From assembly GCA_003170275.1 (NCBI GenBank), contig PNAM01000015.1:1-49942 (forward strand): a stretch of DNA of 49,942 nt. Direction: 5' to 3'. The notes beneath the pieces are model-generated. The model was not told where the DNA came from and did not search any database. It saw only the letters and a list, made by a program, of their open reading frames with translations. Source of the stretch: Myxococcales bacterium (GTDB lineage Bacteria > Myxococcota_A > Polyangia > Palsa-1104). Each line of letters begins with the position of its first letter. Within the stretch, counting starts at the first letter, position 1. Shown one piece after another: positions 42,767 through 49,942 of the stretch. The translations under genes were made by a program, and so were the position numbers.

Positions 42767-44361
42767 CAGCCCGGGCCACCCGGCATCTTCGGGGCGGTCG
42801 CGGCGGCGAAGAAGAGATAGCGCTCGAGCAACTCGCCGCACAGCGAGAGCGCGAACGCCGCGATCCCCGCGCCGCCGAGGAAGACTCGATCGCCGCTGTC
42901 GCTGAACCAGAGCAGCGCGGGCAAGAGCACGCCGCCCAGCGCGCCGCAGGCGAAGCGCCACCAGGTCGCGCCGTAGAGATCTCCCGCCATCAACATCGCC
43001 GAGCGCTTGAGCGCCGTGTGTTGGCGCGCGCGCAGGTGCCGGAATCCGCTCAGCTCGACGGCGAGCTTCAGGCCCGCCACGGCGGCGAGCGCCGCGCACC
43101 ACGCGCGCGGCGGCGCGCCCGCCAGCGCCGAGGTCATGACGATCGCCGCCAGGCCGAGCACGAACGTGGAGCCGACGAACTTGAAGCCCGTGGCAGGCGC
43201 GCGCCAACACTCACGCCGCGTCGCTGCGTAGACCATCACCGAGCAGGCGATCGCGCCCAGGCCGGTGAGCGCCACTGCCAGCTCGAGCCCGGTCCGCACG
43301 CGCGCCAGGGTCGGCAGCCACAGCGAGCTCGCGTAGCCGGTCGCGAGCAGCGCGAACAGCGAGAAGCCGACGATCTCGCGGCTCAGCCACGACGTGCGCA
43401 GCCCGAGGAACGCGCGGTACGCGTAGCGCGGGCGGCCCAGGTGGAACACGCTCGCGCCCATCGCCGCCAGACCGAGCACCAGCGCAAACAGCGCGTTCGA
43501 GGTGCCGGGCGTGCGCGCGCCGCCGAAGGTCTCGCGCATCAGGTAGTCGACGCAGAACGCGCCGACCGAGAGCTGCGTGAGCACCAGCATCACCACCAAC
43601 GCCGGGTGCGAGTGCTCGGGGTTGACCACGTAGAAGTCCGCCGGCAGCAGATTGCGCGGCAGCACCTTGCGCGTCCGGTAGTTGGTGGTCGGCAGCGTGT
43701 CGCCCGGCGCCGCCGCGCCCGGGACGAAGGTCGAAGCTTGCGCCGCCTCGATCACCTGCGCCTGATCGACCACGGTGATGCGAATGGCCTCGTTGGGGCA
43801 CGCCTGCACGCAGGCGGGCGCCTCGTTCACGGCGAGCCGGTCGCTGCACATGTCGCACTTGCGAACGATCCCGCGCTTGCGGTTGAGCTTGGGCGCGTCG
43901 TACGGGCACATGAACAGGCAGTACTGGCAGCCGATGCATTGATCATCGAGGTGCTTGACGATCCCCGACACCGGATCCTTCTCGTACGCCTTGACCGGGC
44001 AGCCGATCATGCAGGCCGGCTCGAGGCAGTGATGACAGGCGGTCGTGACCGTCTGCTGCGCGGGCGACTGCGCGCTGCCTCCGTGCAACAGGCCGACCGT
44101 GCGCCACACCTCGCCGTCGTCGAGCCCGTTCAGGCTATGACACCCGGTGACGCACGCCTTGCACCCGGTGCACGCGTCGAGCTCGACCTCGAACGCATAC
44201 TGCTGGCCGGGACCGGGCGCGCTGAGCGGGATCAGCTCGCGATAGCGCCGCGCCTCCGGCGATGGCTCCTCGTGCTCGTGCAGCCACGCGAACTTCTCCA
44301 CCAGCGTGAGCTCCCGCTGCGCCAGGAGCAGCGTGTCGAGCAGGCTCAGCGCACCGCTCAT
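42766..44361 (-). CDS. fused DmsB-DmsC-like electron-transfer protein
   Basis: Fusion of 531 aa. Residues 60-200 are a DmsB/NrfC-type ferredoxin with sixteen Cys in four clusters (C64-C67-C70-C74, C109-C112-C117-C121, C142-C145-C148-C152, C169-C172-C184-C188), each fit for [4Fe-4S]. From about 260 on there are eight hydrophobic segments of the DmsC/quinol-anchor family. Normally these are separate subunits handing electrons between quinol and a molybdoenzyme. Located between nirD (ATGA overlap) and the nitrate reductase gene, it should feed quinol electrons to nitrate reductase. No Tat signal is visible, consistent with a cytoplasmic-side ferredoxin domain. Confidence 0.9.
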   Translation of the reverse strand: MSGALSLLDTLLLAQRELTLVEKFAWLHEHEEPSPEARRYRELIPLSAPGPGQQYAFEVELDACTGCKACVTGCHSLNGLDDGEVWRTVGLLHGGSAQSPAQQTVTTACHHCLEPACMIGCPVKAYEKDPVSGIVKHLDDQCIGCQYCLFMCPYDAPKLNRKRGIVRKCDMCSDRLAVNEAPACVQACPNEAIRITVVDQAQVIEAAQASTFVPGAAAPGDTLPTTNYRTRKVLPRNLLPADFYVVNPEHSHPALVVMLVLTQLSVGAFCVDYLMRETFGGARTPGTSNALFALVLGLAAMGASVFHLGRPRYAYRAFLGLRTSWLSREIVGFSLFALLATGYASSLWLPTLARVRTGLELAVALTGLGAIACSVMVYAATRRECWRAPATGFKFVGSTFVLGLAAIVMTSALAGAPPRAWCAALAAVAGLKLAVELSGFRHLRARQHTALKRSAMLMAGDLYGATWWRFACGALGGVLLPALLWFSDSGDRVFLGGAGIAAFALSLCGELLERYLFFAAATAPKMPGGPG

Positions 44362-44681
44362 GCCAAGACTTCGACCCGCCCGCCGTGCACGCGCGTCAGG
44401 TACACCGGGATGCGCACCGCCGGCTCGTCGAGGCATTGGCCCGAGCGGAGATCGAAGCTCTGTTTGTAGATCGGCGACGCGATCTTGGGCACGCCGCCGC
44501 GGTCACCGACGATCCCGCGCGAGACCACGAACGCCTTGGAGAACGGATCGAAGTTGTCGAGCGCGTAGACCTGCGCCCCTTCGCCCACACGCACCAGCGC
44601 GATCTGCGCACCGGCCACCAGCGCGCACACGCCAGTGTCGGGGACGATCTCCTCGAGCGCGCACACGTCGATCCAGCGCAC
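44358..44681 (-). CDS. nirD: nitrite reductase [NAD(P)H] small subunit
   Basis: Small subunit (107 aa) of the assimilatory NADH nitrite reductase. Rieske-like fold without the Cys/His cluster ligands, as in typical NirD: ALDNFDPFSKAFVVSRG, then VPKIASPIYKQSFDLRSGQCLDEP. The frame opens at ATG 44717 inside nirB, but GTG 44681, one base after the nirB stop, gives VRWIDVCALEEIVPDTGVC, which aligns with the start of E. coli NirD and its length (108 aa), so it is preferred. ATGA overlap with the next gene. Confidence 0.93.
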   Translation of the reverse strand: MRWIDVCALEEIVPDTGVCALVAGAQIALVRVGEGAQVYALDNFDPFSKAFVVSRGIVGDRGGVPKIASPIYKQSFDLRSGQCLDEPAVRIPVYLTRVHGGRVEVLA

Positions 44682-44682
44682 C

Positions 44683-47229
44683 CTACCCAGCCTTTCCGGC
44701 CAGCGGGATCTTCTCATCCCACTCCGCCGGCCGATGCTGCGCGCGCTGGCGGATGAACACGATGCTCGGGTCGGGCGCCTCGACGTTGATGAACGGGCGG
44801 AAGCGCTCGAGCTTCTCGGGATCCGCTAGCGTCGCCTTCCATTCGCACTGATAGGTGCCGACCACCAACGCCATCTCGGCCTCGAGCTCGGCGCAGATCC
44901 CGAGCGAGTCCTCGACGATCACCTGGCGCAGATAATCCATCCCACCCTCGAGCGTGTTGAGCCAGCTCGCGGTGCGCTGCAAGCGATCGGCGGTGCGGAT
45001 GTAGAACATGAGGAAGCGGTCGAGGTACTTGACCACCGTGGCCTCGTCGAGATCGGTGGCGAACAACTGCGCGTGCTGCGGCCTCATCCCGCCGTTGCCG
45101 CACAGGTACAGGTTGTAGCCCTTCTCGGTGGCGATCACGCCGAAGTCCTTGCTCTGCGCCTCGGCGCACTCGCGCGCGCATCCCGACACCGCCGACTTCA
45201 ACTTGTGCGGGCTGCGCAGCCCCTTGTAGCGATCCTCGAGCGCGATCGCCAGGCTCACCGAGTCCTGCACGCCGTAGCGGCACCAGGTGGAGCCGACGCA
45301 CGACTTGACCGTGCGCAGCGCCTTGCCGTAAGCGTGCCCCGACTCGAACCCGGCGTCGACCAGCTCGCGCCAGATGCGCGGCAGCTCTTCGACGCGCGCG
45401 CCGAGCAGATCGATCCGCTGCGCGCCGGTGATCTTGGTGTACAGCCCGAATGTCTGCGCGATCCGTCCCAGCGCGATCAGCCGCTCGGGCGTGATCTCGC
45501 CGCCCGGCACGCGTGGCACCACCGAGTAGGTGCCGTCGCGCTGGATGTTGGCGAGGAAGCGATCGTTGGTGTCCTGCAGCGGCAGGTGCCTCTTGTCGAG
45601 CACGTGCTCGTTCCACGCCGAGGCGAGGATCGATCCGATGGCCGGCTTGCACAGCTCGCAGCCCTGGCCGCGACCGTGGCGCTCGAGCAGCGCCTCGAAC
45701 GACTTGAGCTGGTGCAGCCGCACCAGGTGATAGAGCTCCTGGCGCGAATGCGGGAAGTGCTCGCACAGGTGGTTGGAGACCGCCAGGCCGGCCTGCGCGA
45801 GCTGCGCGCCGAGCAGCTGGGTCACCAACGTCACGCACGAGCCGCAGCCGGTGCCCGCCTTCGTGCAGGCCTTCACCGCGTCGGTGGTGGTCAACGACCT
45901 CTCGACGATCGCCTCGCAGATCGCTCCCTTGGTGACGTTCAGGCACGAGCAGATGGTCGCCGACGCGGGCAGCGCGCCCAGCCCGAGGTCCGCCGCTCGC
46001 CCGCCCTCGCGCTCGGGCAGGATCAAGTCCTCCGGATGCGGCGGCAGCTTCACCTGATGCTGCGCGAGCTGATGGAGCTGGCCGTAGGCCGACGCGTCGC
46101 CCACCAGGATGCCGCCGAGGAGCCGCGTCTTGTCCGCGCTCAACACCAGCTTCTTGTAGATCCCCTGCGTCCCATCGAACAGGCTGAGCACGCGCGCGCC
46201 CGGCGTGGTGGCGAACGCGTCGCCGAAGCTGGCCACCTCCACGCCGAGGAGCTTGAGCTTGGTGCTCATGTCGAAGCCGGTGAAGCGCTCGCCGTCCCGC
46301 CCCGCCAGCGCGTCGGCTGCCACGCGCGCCATGTGATAACCGGGCGCGACCAATCCATAGGTGCGGTTTCCGTACAGCGCGCACTCGCCGATCGCGTGGA
46401 TGTCCGGATCGGAGGTGCGGCAGCGCTCGTCGATCACGATGCCGCCGCGCTCGCCGATCACCAACGCCGACGCGCGCGCCAGATCATCGCGCGGCCGGAT
46501 GCCCGCAGAGAACACGATCAGCTCGGTCGACAGCTCGCTCCCGTCGGAGAACGTCATGCTGGCCACGCGCCCCGTCTCCGGGTCTGCGACGATCTGCGTG
46601 GTCGACTTGTTGGTGTGGACGGTCACGCCGAGCGCCTCGATGCGGCTGCGTAACAGCGCGCCGCCGGTCTCGTCGACCTGCAAGGTCATGAGCCGGGGCG
46701 CAAACTCGATCACGTGCACCTTGACGCCCAGGTGCACCAGCGCGTTCGCGGCTTCCAGGCCCAGGAGCCCGCCGCCCACCACCACGCCGACGCGCGCGCC
46801 GGTCGAGTGCGCGCGGATCGCCTCGAGATCTTCGAGGGTCCGGTACACGAAGCAACCGATCGACTTGCCGCCCGGGATCGGCGGCACGAACGGATACGAG
46901 CCGGTCGCCAGCACCAGCTTGTCGTACGGGACCGTGCGACCCTGCGCCGAGGTGACCGTCCGCGCCGTGCGATCGATCGCCACCGCGCGATCTCCGCGGT
47001 GCACGACCACGCCCGCCTCCTCATATTGCGCCGGCCGCACCAGCGACAGCTCGTCCGCGCTCTTGTCCTTGAAGAAGGCGGACAGGTTCACGCGGTCGTA
47101 GGCGAGCCGCGGCTCCTCACAAAACGTGGTGATGCTCCACTCGCCGGCGCGGTCGCCGATCATCAGCTCGAGGAAGCGGTGTCCGACCATGCCGTTGCCG
47201 ACCACCACCAGGCGGCGCTTCTCACGCAT
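44683..47229 (-). CDS. nirB: nitrite reductase [NAD(P)H] large subunit
   Basis: Six-electron reduction of nitrite to ammonium with NADH (848 aa, usual length). Order: FAD/NAD domains (LVVVGNGMVGHRFLE, VGVVVGGGLLGLEAANAL), BFD-type [2Fe-2S] domain (ICSCLNVTKG ... GTGCGSC), a second Cys pair (GCELCKPA), and the sirohaem/[4Fe-4S] domain with SCVGSTWCRYG and SGCARECAEAQ, all four Cys present. The ATG is preceded by TATAAA at seven bases (leaderless). First core gene of the nitrate/nitrite operon; a CxxCxGxG gene ends 58 bases upstream. Confidence 0.97.
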   Translation of the reverse strand: MREKRRLVVVGNGMVGHRFLELMIGDRAGEWSITTFCEEPRLAYDRVNLSAFFKDKSADELSLVRPAQYEEAGVVVHRGDRAVAIDRTARTVTSAQGRTVPYDKLVLATGSYPFVPPIPGGKSIGCFVYRTLEDLEAIRAHSTGARVGVVVGGGLLGLEAANALVHLGVKVHVIEFAPRLMTLQVDETGGALLRSRIEALGVTVHTNKSTTQIVADPETGRVASMTFSDGSELSTELIVFSAGIRPRDDLARASALVIGERGGIVIDERCRTSDPDIHAIGECALYGNRTYGLVAPGYHMARVAADALAGRDGERFTGFDMSTKLKLLGVEVASFGDAFATTPGARVLSLFDGTQGIYKKLVLSADKTRLLGGILVGDASAYGQLHQLAQHQVKLPPHPEDLILPEREGGRAADLGLGALPASATICSCLNVTKGAICEAIVERSLTTTDAVKACTKAGTGCGSCVTLVTQLLGAQLAQAGLAVSNHLCEHFPHSRQELYHLVRLHQLKSFEALLERHGRGQGCELCKPAIGSILASAWNEHVLDKRHLPLQDTNDRFLANIQRDGTYSVVPRVPGGEITPERLIALGRIAQTFGLYTKITGAQRIDLLGARVEELPRIWRELVDAGFESGHAYGKALRTVKSCVGSTWCRYGVQDSVSLAIALEDRYKGLRSPHKLKSAVSGCARECAEAQSKDFGVIATEKGYNLYLCGNGGMRPQHAQLFATDLDEATVVKYLDRFLMFYIRTADRLQRTASWLNTLEGGMDYLRQVIVEDSLGICAELEAEMALVVGTYQCEWKATLADPEKLERFRPFINVEAPDPSIVFIRQRAQHRPAEWDEKIPLAGKAG

Positions 47230-47236
47230 GGTTACG

Positions 47237-47242
47237 TTTATA
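47237..47242 (-). promoter_or_regulatory. -10 box, leaderless nirB
   Basis: TATAAA (5 of 6) on the minus strand followed by seven bases and ATG (47229). This suggests nirB has its own promoter besides any read-through from the gene at 47288-47626. Confidence 0.5.
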
Positions 47243-47287
47243 GAGGCCGATATGTTTCCGGCAGGTTAGGCACCCGTTAAATCGCGG

Positions 47288-47626
47288 TCACGGCACCTTT
47301 ACGTCATATAAACCGAGCGCTTCGACCGCGCGAAACTTCACATCCTTGGCCAGCGGGTCGGCTTCGTCCGCGTCCTGGCAGCGCGCGACGATCCACAAGA
47401 GCGCCTCGCGGCAGCGCCGCAGCTCATGCACCAACCACAACACGTCGCCCTCGGCATCCTGCCCCGAGCCGCGGTGCGCACGCTCGAGCTCGCGCAGCCG
47501 CCACTCCATCTTCGCCCCGCGTCCGAGCGGATTGCCGTCGCCGAAGCAGTCGGGGCAGGTGGTCGGACCTTGCTCAGTGACCAGCTCGCCCGTTCCGTAG
47601 CAGGTCGCGCAGCGCCCGTTCGTCAT
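47288..47626 (-). CDS. CxxCxGxG zinc-finger protein of the nitrate locus
   Basis: Protein of 112 aa with an N-terminal DnaJ-type zinc motif: CATCYGTGELV and CPDCFGDGNP (two CxxCxGxG copies, residues about 6-29), followed by a helical, charged region with two Cys (RRCREALLWIVARCQ). Such single fingers occur in DnaJ and in small regulators such as anti-TRAP; a regulatory or assembly role in nitrate reduction is inferred from position only. TATGAT six bases before the ATG gives a leaderless start, divergent from narK. Confidence 0.75.
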   Translation of the reverse strand: MTNGRCATCYGTGELVTEQGPTTCPDCFGDGNPLGRGAKMEWRLRELERAHRGSGQDAEGDVLWLVHELRRCREALLWIVARCQDADEADPLAKDVKFRAVEALGLYDVKVP

Positions 47627-47632
47627 GCGCTC

Positions 47633-47638
47633 ATCATA
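47633..47638 (-). promoter_or_regulatory. -10 box, leaderless CxxCxGxG gene
   Basis: TATGAT (5 of 6) on the minus strand followed by exactly six bases (GAGCGC) and ATG (47626). Confidence 0.65.
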
Positions 47639-47645
47639 ATGGCTC

Positions 47646-47697
47646 GCGCGTGTTTCAGAGATTAAACGCGCAGTACATCTGCTCGAAACACACGCGC
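47646..47697. promoter_or_regulatory. inverted repeat between divergent nitrate genes, candidate operator
   Basis: Arms GTGTTTC (47650-47656) and GAAACAC (47685-47691) are perfect inverse complements, extended outward by GCGC on both sides (with two extra bases in the right arm). Each arm falls in the expected spacer of one of the two divergent promoters: the left one upstream of TATGAT (47633-47638), the right one upstream of TACGCT (47700-47705). A nitrate- or nitrogen-responsive regulator could bind here; none is encoded in the window. Confidence 0.55.
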
Positions 47698-47699
47698 CC

Positions 47700-47705
47700 T
47701 ACGCT
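47700..47705 (+). promoter_or_regulatory. -10 box, leaderless narK
   Basis: TACGCT followed by exactly six bases (GCGTGC) and ATG (47712). No Shine-Dalgarno before the start. Confidence 0.5.
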
Positions 47706-47711
47706 GCGTGC

Positions 47712-49055
47712 ATGTCGAGATGGATCAAAGAGTGGGACCCCGAGGATCCCGTCTTCTGGGAGCGCACCGGCAGGTCGATCGCCCGCCGCAATCTGTTCTG
47801 GTCGATCGTCGCCGAGAACATCGGCTTCTCGGTGTGGTTGGTGTGGAGCATCACCGCCACCCGCCTTCCGAGCGCCGGCTTCAAGTACACCACCGACCAA
47901 CTGTTCGCGCTGGTGTCGCTGCCAGGGCTGGTCGGCGCGATCATGCGCTTCCCCTACACCTTCGCCGTGCCGCGCTTCGGCGGGCGGAACTGGACGGTGG
48001 TGAGCGCGCTGTTGCTGCTGATTCCGGCGCTCAGCCTGGTGCTGCTGGTCCAGCGGCCCGACACGCCGTTCTGGCTGATGATGATCGCTGCCGCGACCGC
48101 GGGGCTCGGTGGCGGAAACTTCGCCTCCAGCATGGCCAACATCTCGTTCTTCTATCCCGACCGCAAGAAGGGCTTCGCGCTCGGGCTCAACGCCGCGGGC
48201 GGCAACATCGGCGTCAGCACCGTGCAATTGCTCGTGCCGATGGTGATCCTCCTCGGCGGCACCGGCGTGCATCTGCGCAACGCCGGCCTGATGTGGCTGC
48301 CGCTGATCGCGATCGCCGCGCTCGGCGCGTTCTTCTTCATGGACAACCTCTCGAGCGCGCGCTCGAACCTCCGCGATCAGGTGGCGGTCGCGCGGCGCAA
48401 GCACACCTGGATCATGGCCGTCCTATATGTCGGCACGTTCGGCTCGTTCGTCGGCTACTCGGCCGCGTTTCCCCTGCTGCTCAAGACTCAATTCCCGACC
48501 GTGTCGGCGAACCTGGCGTTCCTCGGCCCACTGGTCGGCTCACTGGCGCGCCCCCTCGGCGGATTGCTCGCCGACCGCCTGGGCGGCGCGCGCGTGACCT
48601 TCTGGAACTTCATCGCCATGGGCCTGGCAACCGGGGGCGTGATGTACTTCATCCAGTACCGCAGCTTCGCCGGTTTTCTGTGCGCCTTCCTGATCCTGTT
48701 CGTCGCCACCGGCCTCGGCAACGGCTCCACCTTCCGCATGATCCCAGTGATCTTCCGGGTCGACAAGATGCGCGCGGTCGAGGGTCAGGGCGCCGGAGCG
48801 CTCGCCACCGCGCAAGCCGCCGCCCGTCGCGAGAGCGCCGCGGTGATCGGGATCTGCTCCGCCGTCGGCGCGCTGGGCGGCTTCTTCATTCCGCGCGGCC
48901 TCGGCGCATCGATCAAGGCGACCGGCGGCGCGACGACCGCGCTGGGCGTGTTCCTAACCTGCTACCTGGTCTGCGTCGCGGTGACCTGGTGGTACTACCT
49001 GCGCGCCAGCTTCCTCGTCAAACGAGTGCCGAGCCTGGCGCACGCGAGGGCCTGA
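47712..49055 (+). CDS. narK: nitrate/nitrite MFS transporter
   Basis: Inner-membrane transporter of 447 aa and 12 membrane segments, NNP family. The nitrate signature is clear: GGGNFASSMANISFFYP in helix 5 and GNGSTFRMIPVIF in the second half, with the conserved Arg of the substrate site in ALVSLPGLVGAIMRFPYTF. It imports nitrate (NasA-type uptake). Transcribed away from the nir-nas operon; a predicted outer-membrane barrel gene begins two bases after its stop. Confidence 0.95.
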   Translation: MSRWIKEWDPEDPVFWERTGRSIARRNLFWSIVAENIGFSVWLVWSITATRLPSAGFKYTTDQLFALVSLPGLVGAIMRFPYTFAVPRFGGRNWTVVSALLLLIPALSLVLLVQRPDTPFWLMMIAAATAGLGGGNFASSMANISFFYPDRKKGFALGLNAAGGNIGVSTVQLLVPMVILLGGTGVHLRNAGLMWLPLIAIAALGAFFFMDNLSSARSNLRDQVAVARRKHTWIMAVLYVGTFGSFVGYSAAFPLLLKTQFPTVSANLAFLGPLVGSLARPLGGLLADRLGGARVTFWNFIAMGLATGGVMYFIQYRSFAGFLCAFLILFVATGLGNGSTFRMIPVIFRVDKMRAVEGQGAGALATAQAAARRESAAVIGICSAVGALGGFFIPRGLGASIKATGGATTALGVFLTCYLVCVAVTWWYYLRASFLVKRVPSLAHARA

Positions 49056-49057
49056 CC

Positions 49058-49648
49058 ATGCGTACATTGATGATCGCTTTGCTCGCCTCCATCCCCGCAA
49101 GCGCCAACGCCGCCGAGCTTGCCCCCGACCCGCCGGCCCCAGCGAACACCGTCTCGGTGGCGACGCCGCAGAAAAAGCCCGGGCGGTTCCTGGTCTACAC
49201 GAGCTTCGCGTTCAACGTGTACACCTACCTCGGCCCGACCAGCACGGCGCCCGCCACCAACCTCACGCCTGCCGATCGCGCGATCATCTACCAGCAACTC
49301 GGCGTCGGCTACTTCTTCCACCCCAAGCTGCGCGTCATGCTGACGCTGCAGTTCGGCGAGACGCTCACCGGGCTGCCCGCCAACGGGAACACCTTCACGC
49401 TGCTCGGGATCATCCCGTGGTTGGTGTTCTCGCACCGCGGCTTCTACACCGGCGCCGGTCCGGTCCTGGCGCCCATCTCCTACGGCAAGGTCCCGAACTT
49501 CGACGCCGGCATCTACACCGCCACCGGCTATTCGTTCCAGCTCGGCCGTGGCCTGTCGCTCTCGGGCGCGGTGCAAGCGGTGCTGATGCTCGACCAGCGC
49601 GTGTCTTTCGCGATCACACCGACGGTCGCGCTCGGCTATCGCTTCTGA
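49058..49648 (+). CDS. predicted outer-membrane beta-barrel protein of the nitrate locus
   Basis: Protein of 196 aa with signal peptide MRTLMIALLASIPASANA, a short Pro/Ala-rich segment and then alternating hydrophobic strands (FLVYTSFAFNVYTYLG, LRVMLTLQFGETLTG, FYTGAGPVLAPIS, VSFAITPTVALGYRF) ending in a C-terminal Phe, the outer-membrane assembly signal. Too small for a classical trimeric porin; an eight-strand barrel fits. The two-base gap to narK indicates cotranscription, so a role in nitrate passage across the outer membrane is inferred. Confidence 0.75.
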   Translation: MRTLMIALLASIPASANAAELAPDPPAPANTVSVATPQKKPGRFLVYTSFAFNVYTYLGPTSTAPATNLTPADRAIIYQQLGVGYFFHPKLRVMLTLQFGETLTGLPANGNTFTLLGIIPWLVFSHRGFYTGAGPVLAPISYGKVPNFDAGIYTATGYSFQLGRGLSLSGAVQAVLMLDQRVSFAITPTVALGYRF

Positions 49649-49649
49649 G

Positions 49650-49942
49650 TCAATCGTGCGCGGGCGTGACGGCCGGCTTCTTCGCGAAGCGGTTGAGCGC
49701 CAGGTAGATCACCGGCGTGGTGAACAGCGTCAGCACCTGCGAGAAGAACAGCCCGCCGACGATGGCGATGCCCAGCGGGCGGCGCAGCTCCGAGCCGGTG
49801 CCCGAGCCGAGCGCGAGCGGCAGGCCGCCGAGCAGCGCCGCCATGGTGGTCATCAAGATCGGGCGGAAGCGCAGCAGGCACGCGCGGTAGATCGCCTCGG
49901 TGGGCGCGAGCCCCTCGTCGCGCTCGGCCTCCAGCGCGAAGT
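49650..49942 (-). CDS. RND efflux transporter, C-terminal end (cut by window edge)
   Basis: The visible 96 codons read from the right edge to TGA at 49650-49652. They match the end of AcrB/MdtB-type RND pumps: [48 protein letters not shown] and the last helix [16 protein letters not shown]. These pumps export drugs or lipophilic compounds driven by protons; MdtB/C-type is likely from [10 protein letters not shown]. The stop lies one base from the convergent barrel gene. Confidence 0.93.
   Translation of the reverse strand, partial: FALEAERDEGLAPTEAIYRACLLRFRPILMTTMAALLGGLPLALGSGTGSELRRPLGIAIVGGLFFSQVLTLFTTPVIYLALNRFAKKPAVTPAHD

Noticed and set aside
44358..44681. Rieske [2Fe-2S] protein
   Set aside because: No C-x-H / C-x2-H ligand pairs; it is the cluster-less NirD version of the fold.
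44681..44717. Longer NirD starting at ATG 44717
   Set aside because: Adds 12 residues not found in NirD; GTG 44681 fits the family N-terminus and length and directly follows the nirB stop.

Overview
The window reads as chromosomal DNA of a high-GC, Gram-negative predatory/soil-type bacterium of the Myxococcota (former Deltaproteobacteria). The support is a MYXO-CTERM-type C-terminal anchor (25543-25965), two membrane-anchored Ser/Thr kinases, an AgmX/PglI-type TonB-like tail, a myxobacterial-type PilZ paralogue, many sigma/NtrC regulators, outer-membrane OmpA and beta-barrel proteins, and dense G/C-ending codons. No rRNA, tRNA, CRISPR array, insertion sequence or phage gene was seen; composition and gene style are even throughout.

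Layout. 1-656: groEL (cut by the window edge) and groES under a CIRCE operator. 910-2131: two unknown proteins. 2133-5270: dck-panB-panC-DUF502 operon (deoxynucleoside kinase plus pantothenate synthesis). 5307-7429: two paralogous TPR secreted proteins. 7453-8842: small membrane protein, glutathione-transferase-like protein and a half-size PduL-like protein. 8866-13121: parC-parE (topoisomerase IV). 13191-19755: envelope block with a lipoprotein, an M15-like peptidase, a lytic transglycosylase-like protein, a deacetylase-like secreted protein and an M23 peptidase, interrupted by dCMP deaminase and a zinc-ribbon protein. 19772-29830: signalling block with an adenylate cyclase, an NtrC-type regulator, an OmpA / MYXO-CTERM / HD-GYP operon, a PilZ - FliA-like sigma - PilZ row and a methyltransferase. 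29831-37312: a third PilZ protein, then a kinase carrying a zinc anti-sigma-like finger, divergent from an RpoH-like sigma factor and a second NtrC-type regulator. 37290-39232: a START-like secreted protein and an MFS transporter. 39233-49648: nitrate assimilation: narK plus an outer-membrane barrel on one strand; a CxxCxGxG protein, nirB, nirD, a fused DmsB-DmsC-like protein, the nitrate reductase catalytic subunit and a kinase on the other. 49650-end: C-terminus of an RND efflux pump.

Three architecture-level observations stand out. (1) Thirteen gene starts are preceded by a -10-like hexamer exactly 6 or 7 bases before the ATG/GTG and lack a Shine-Dalgarno sequence, which predicts leaderless mRNAs on a large scale; several starts were chosen from this. 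(2) All nine convergent gene pairs end within 35 bases of overlap to 6 bases of gap, leaving no room for ordinary terminators. (3) The nitrate locus places a four-cluster ferredoxin fused to a quinol-type membrane anchor between nirD and a cytoplasmic assimilatory nitrate reductase, suggesting a membrane (quinol)-wired assimilatory nitrate reductase with its own divergent operator and an attached Ser/Thr kinase.
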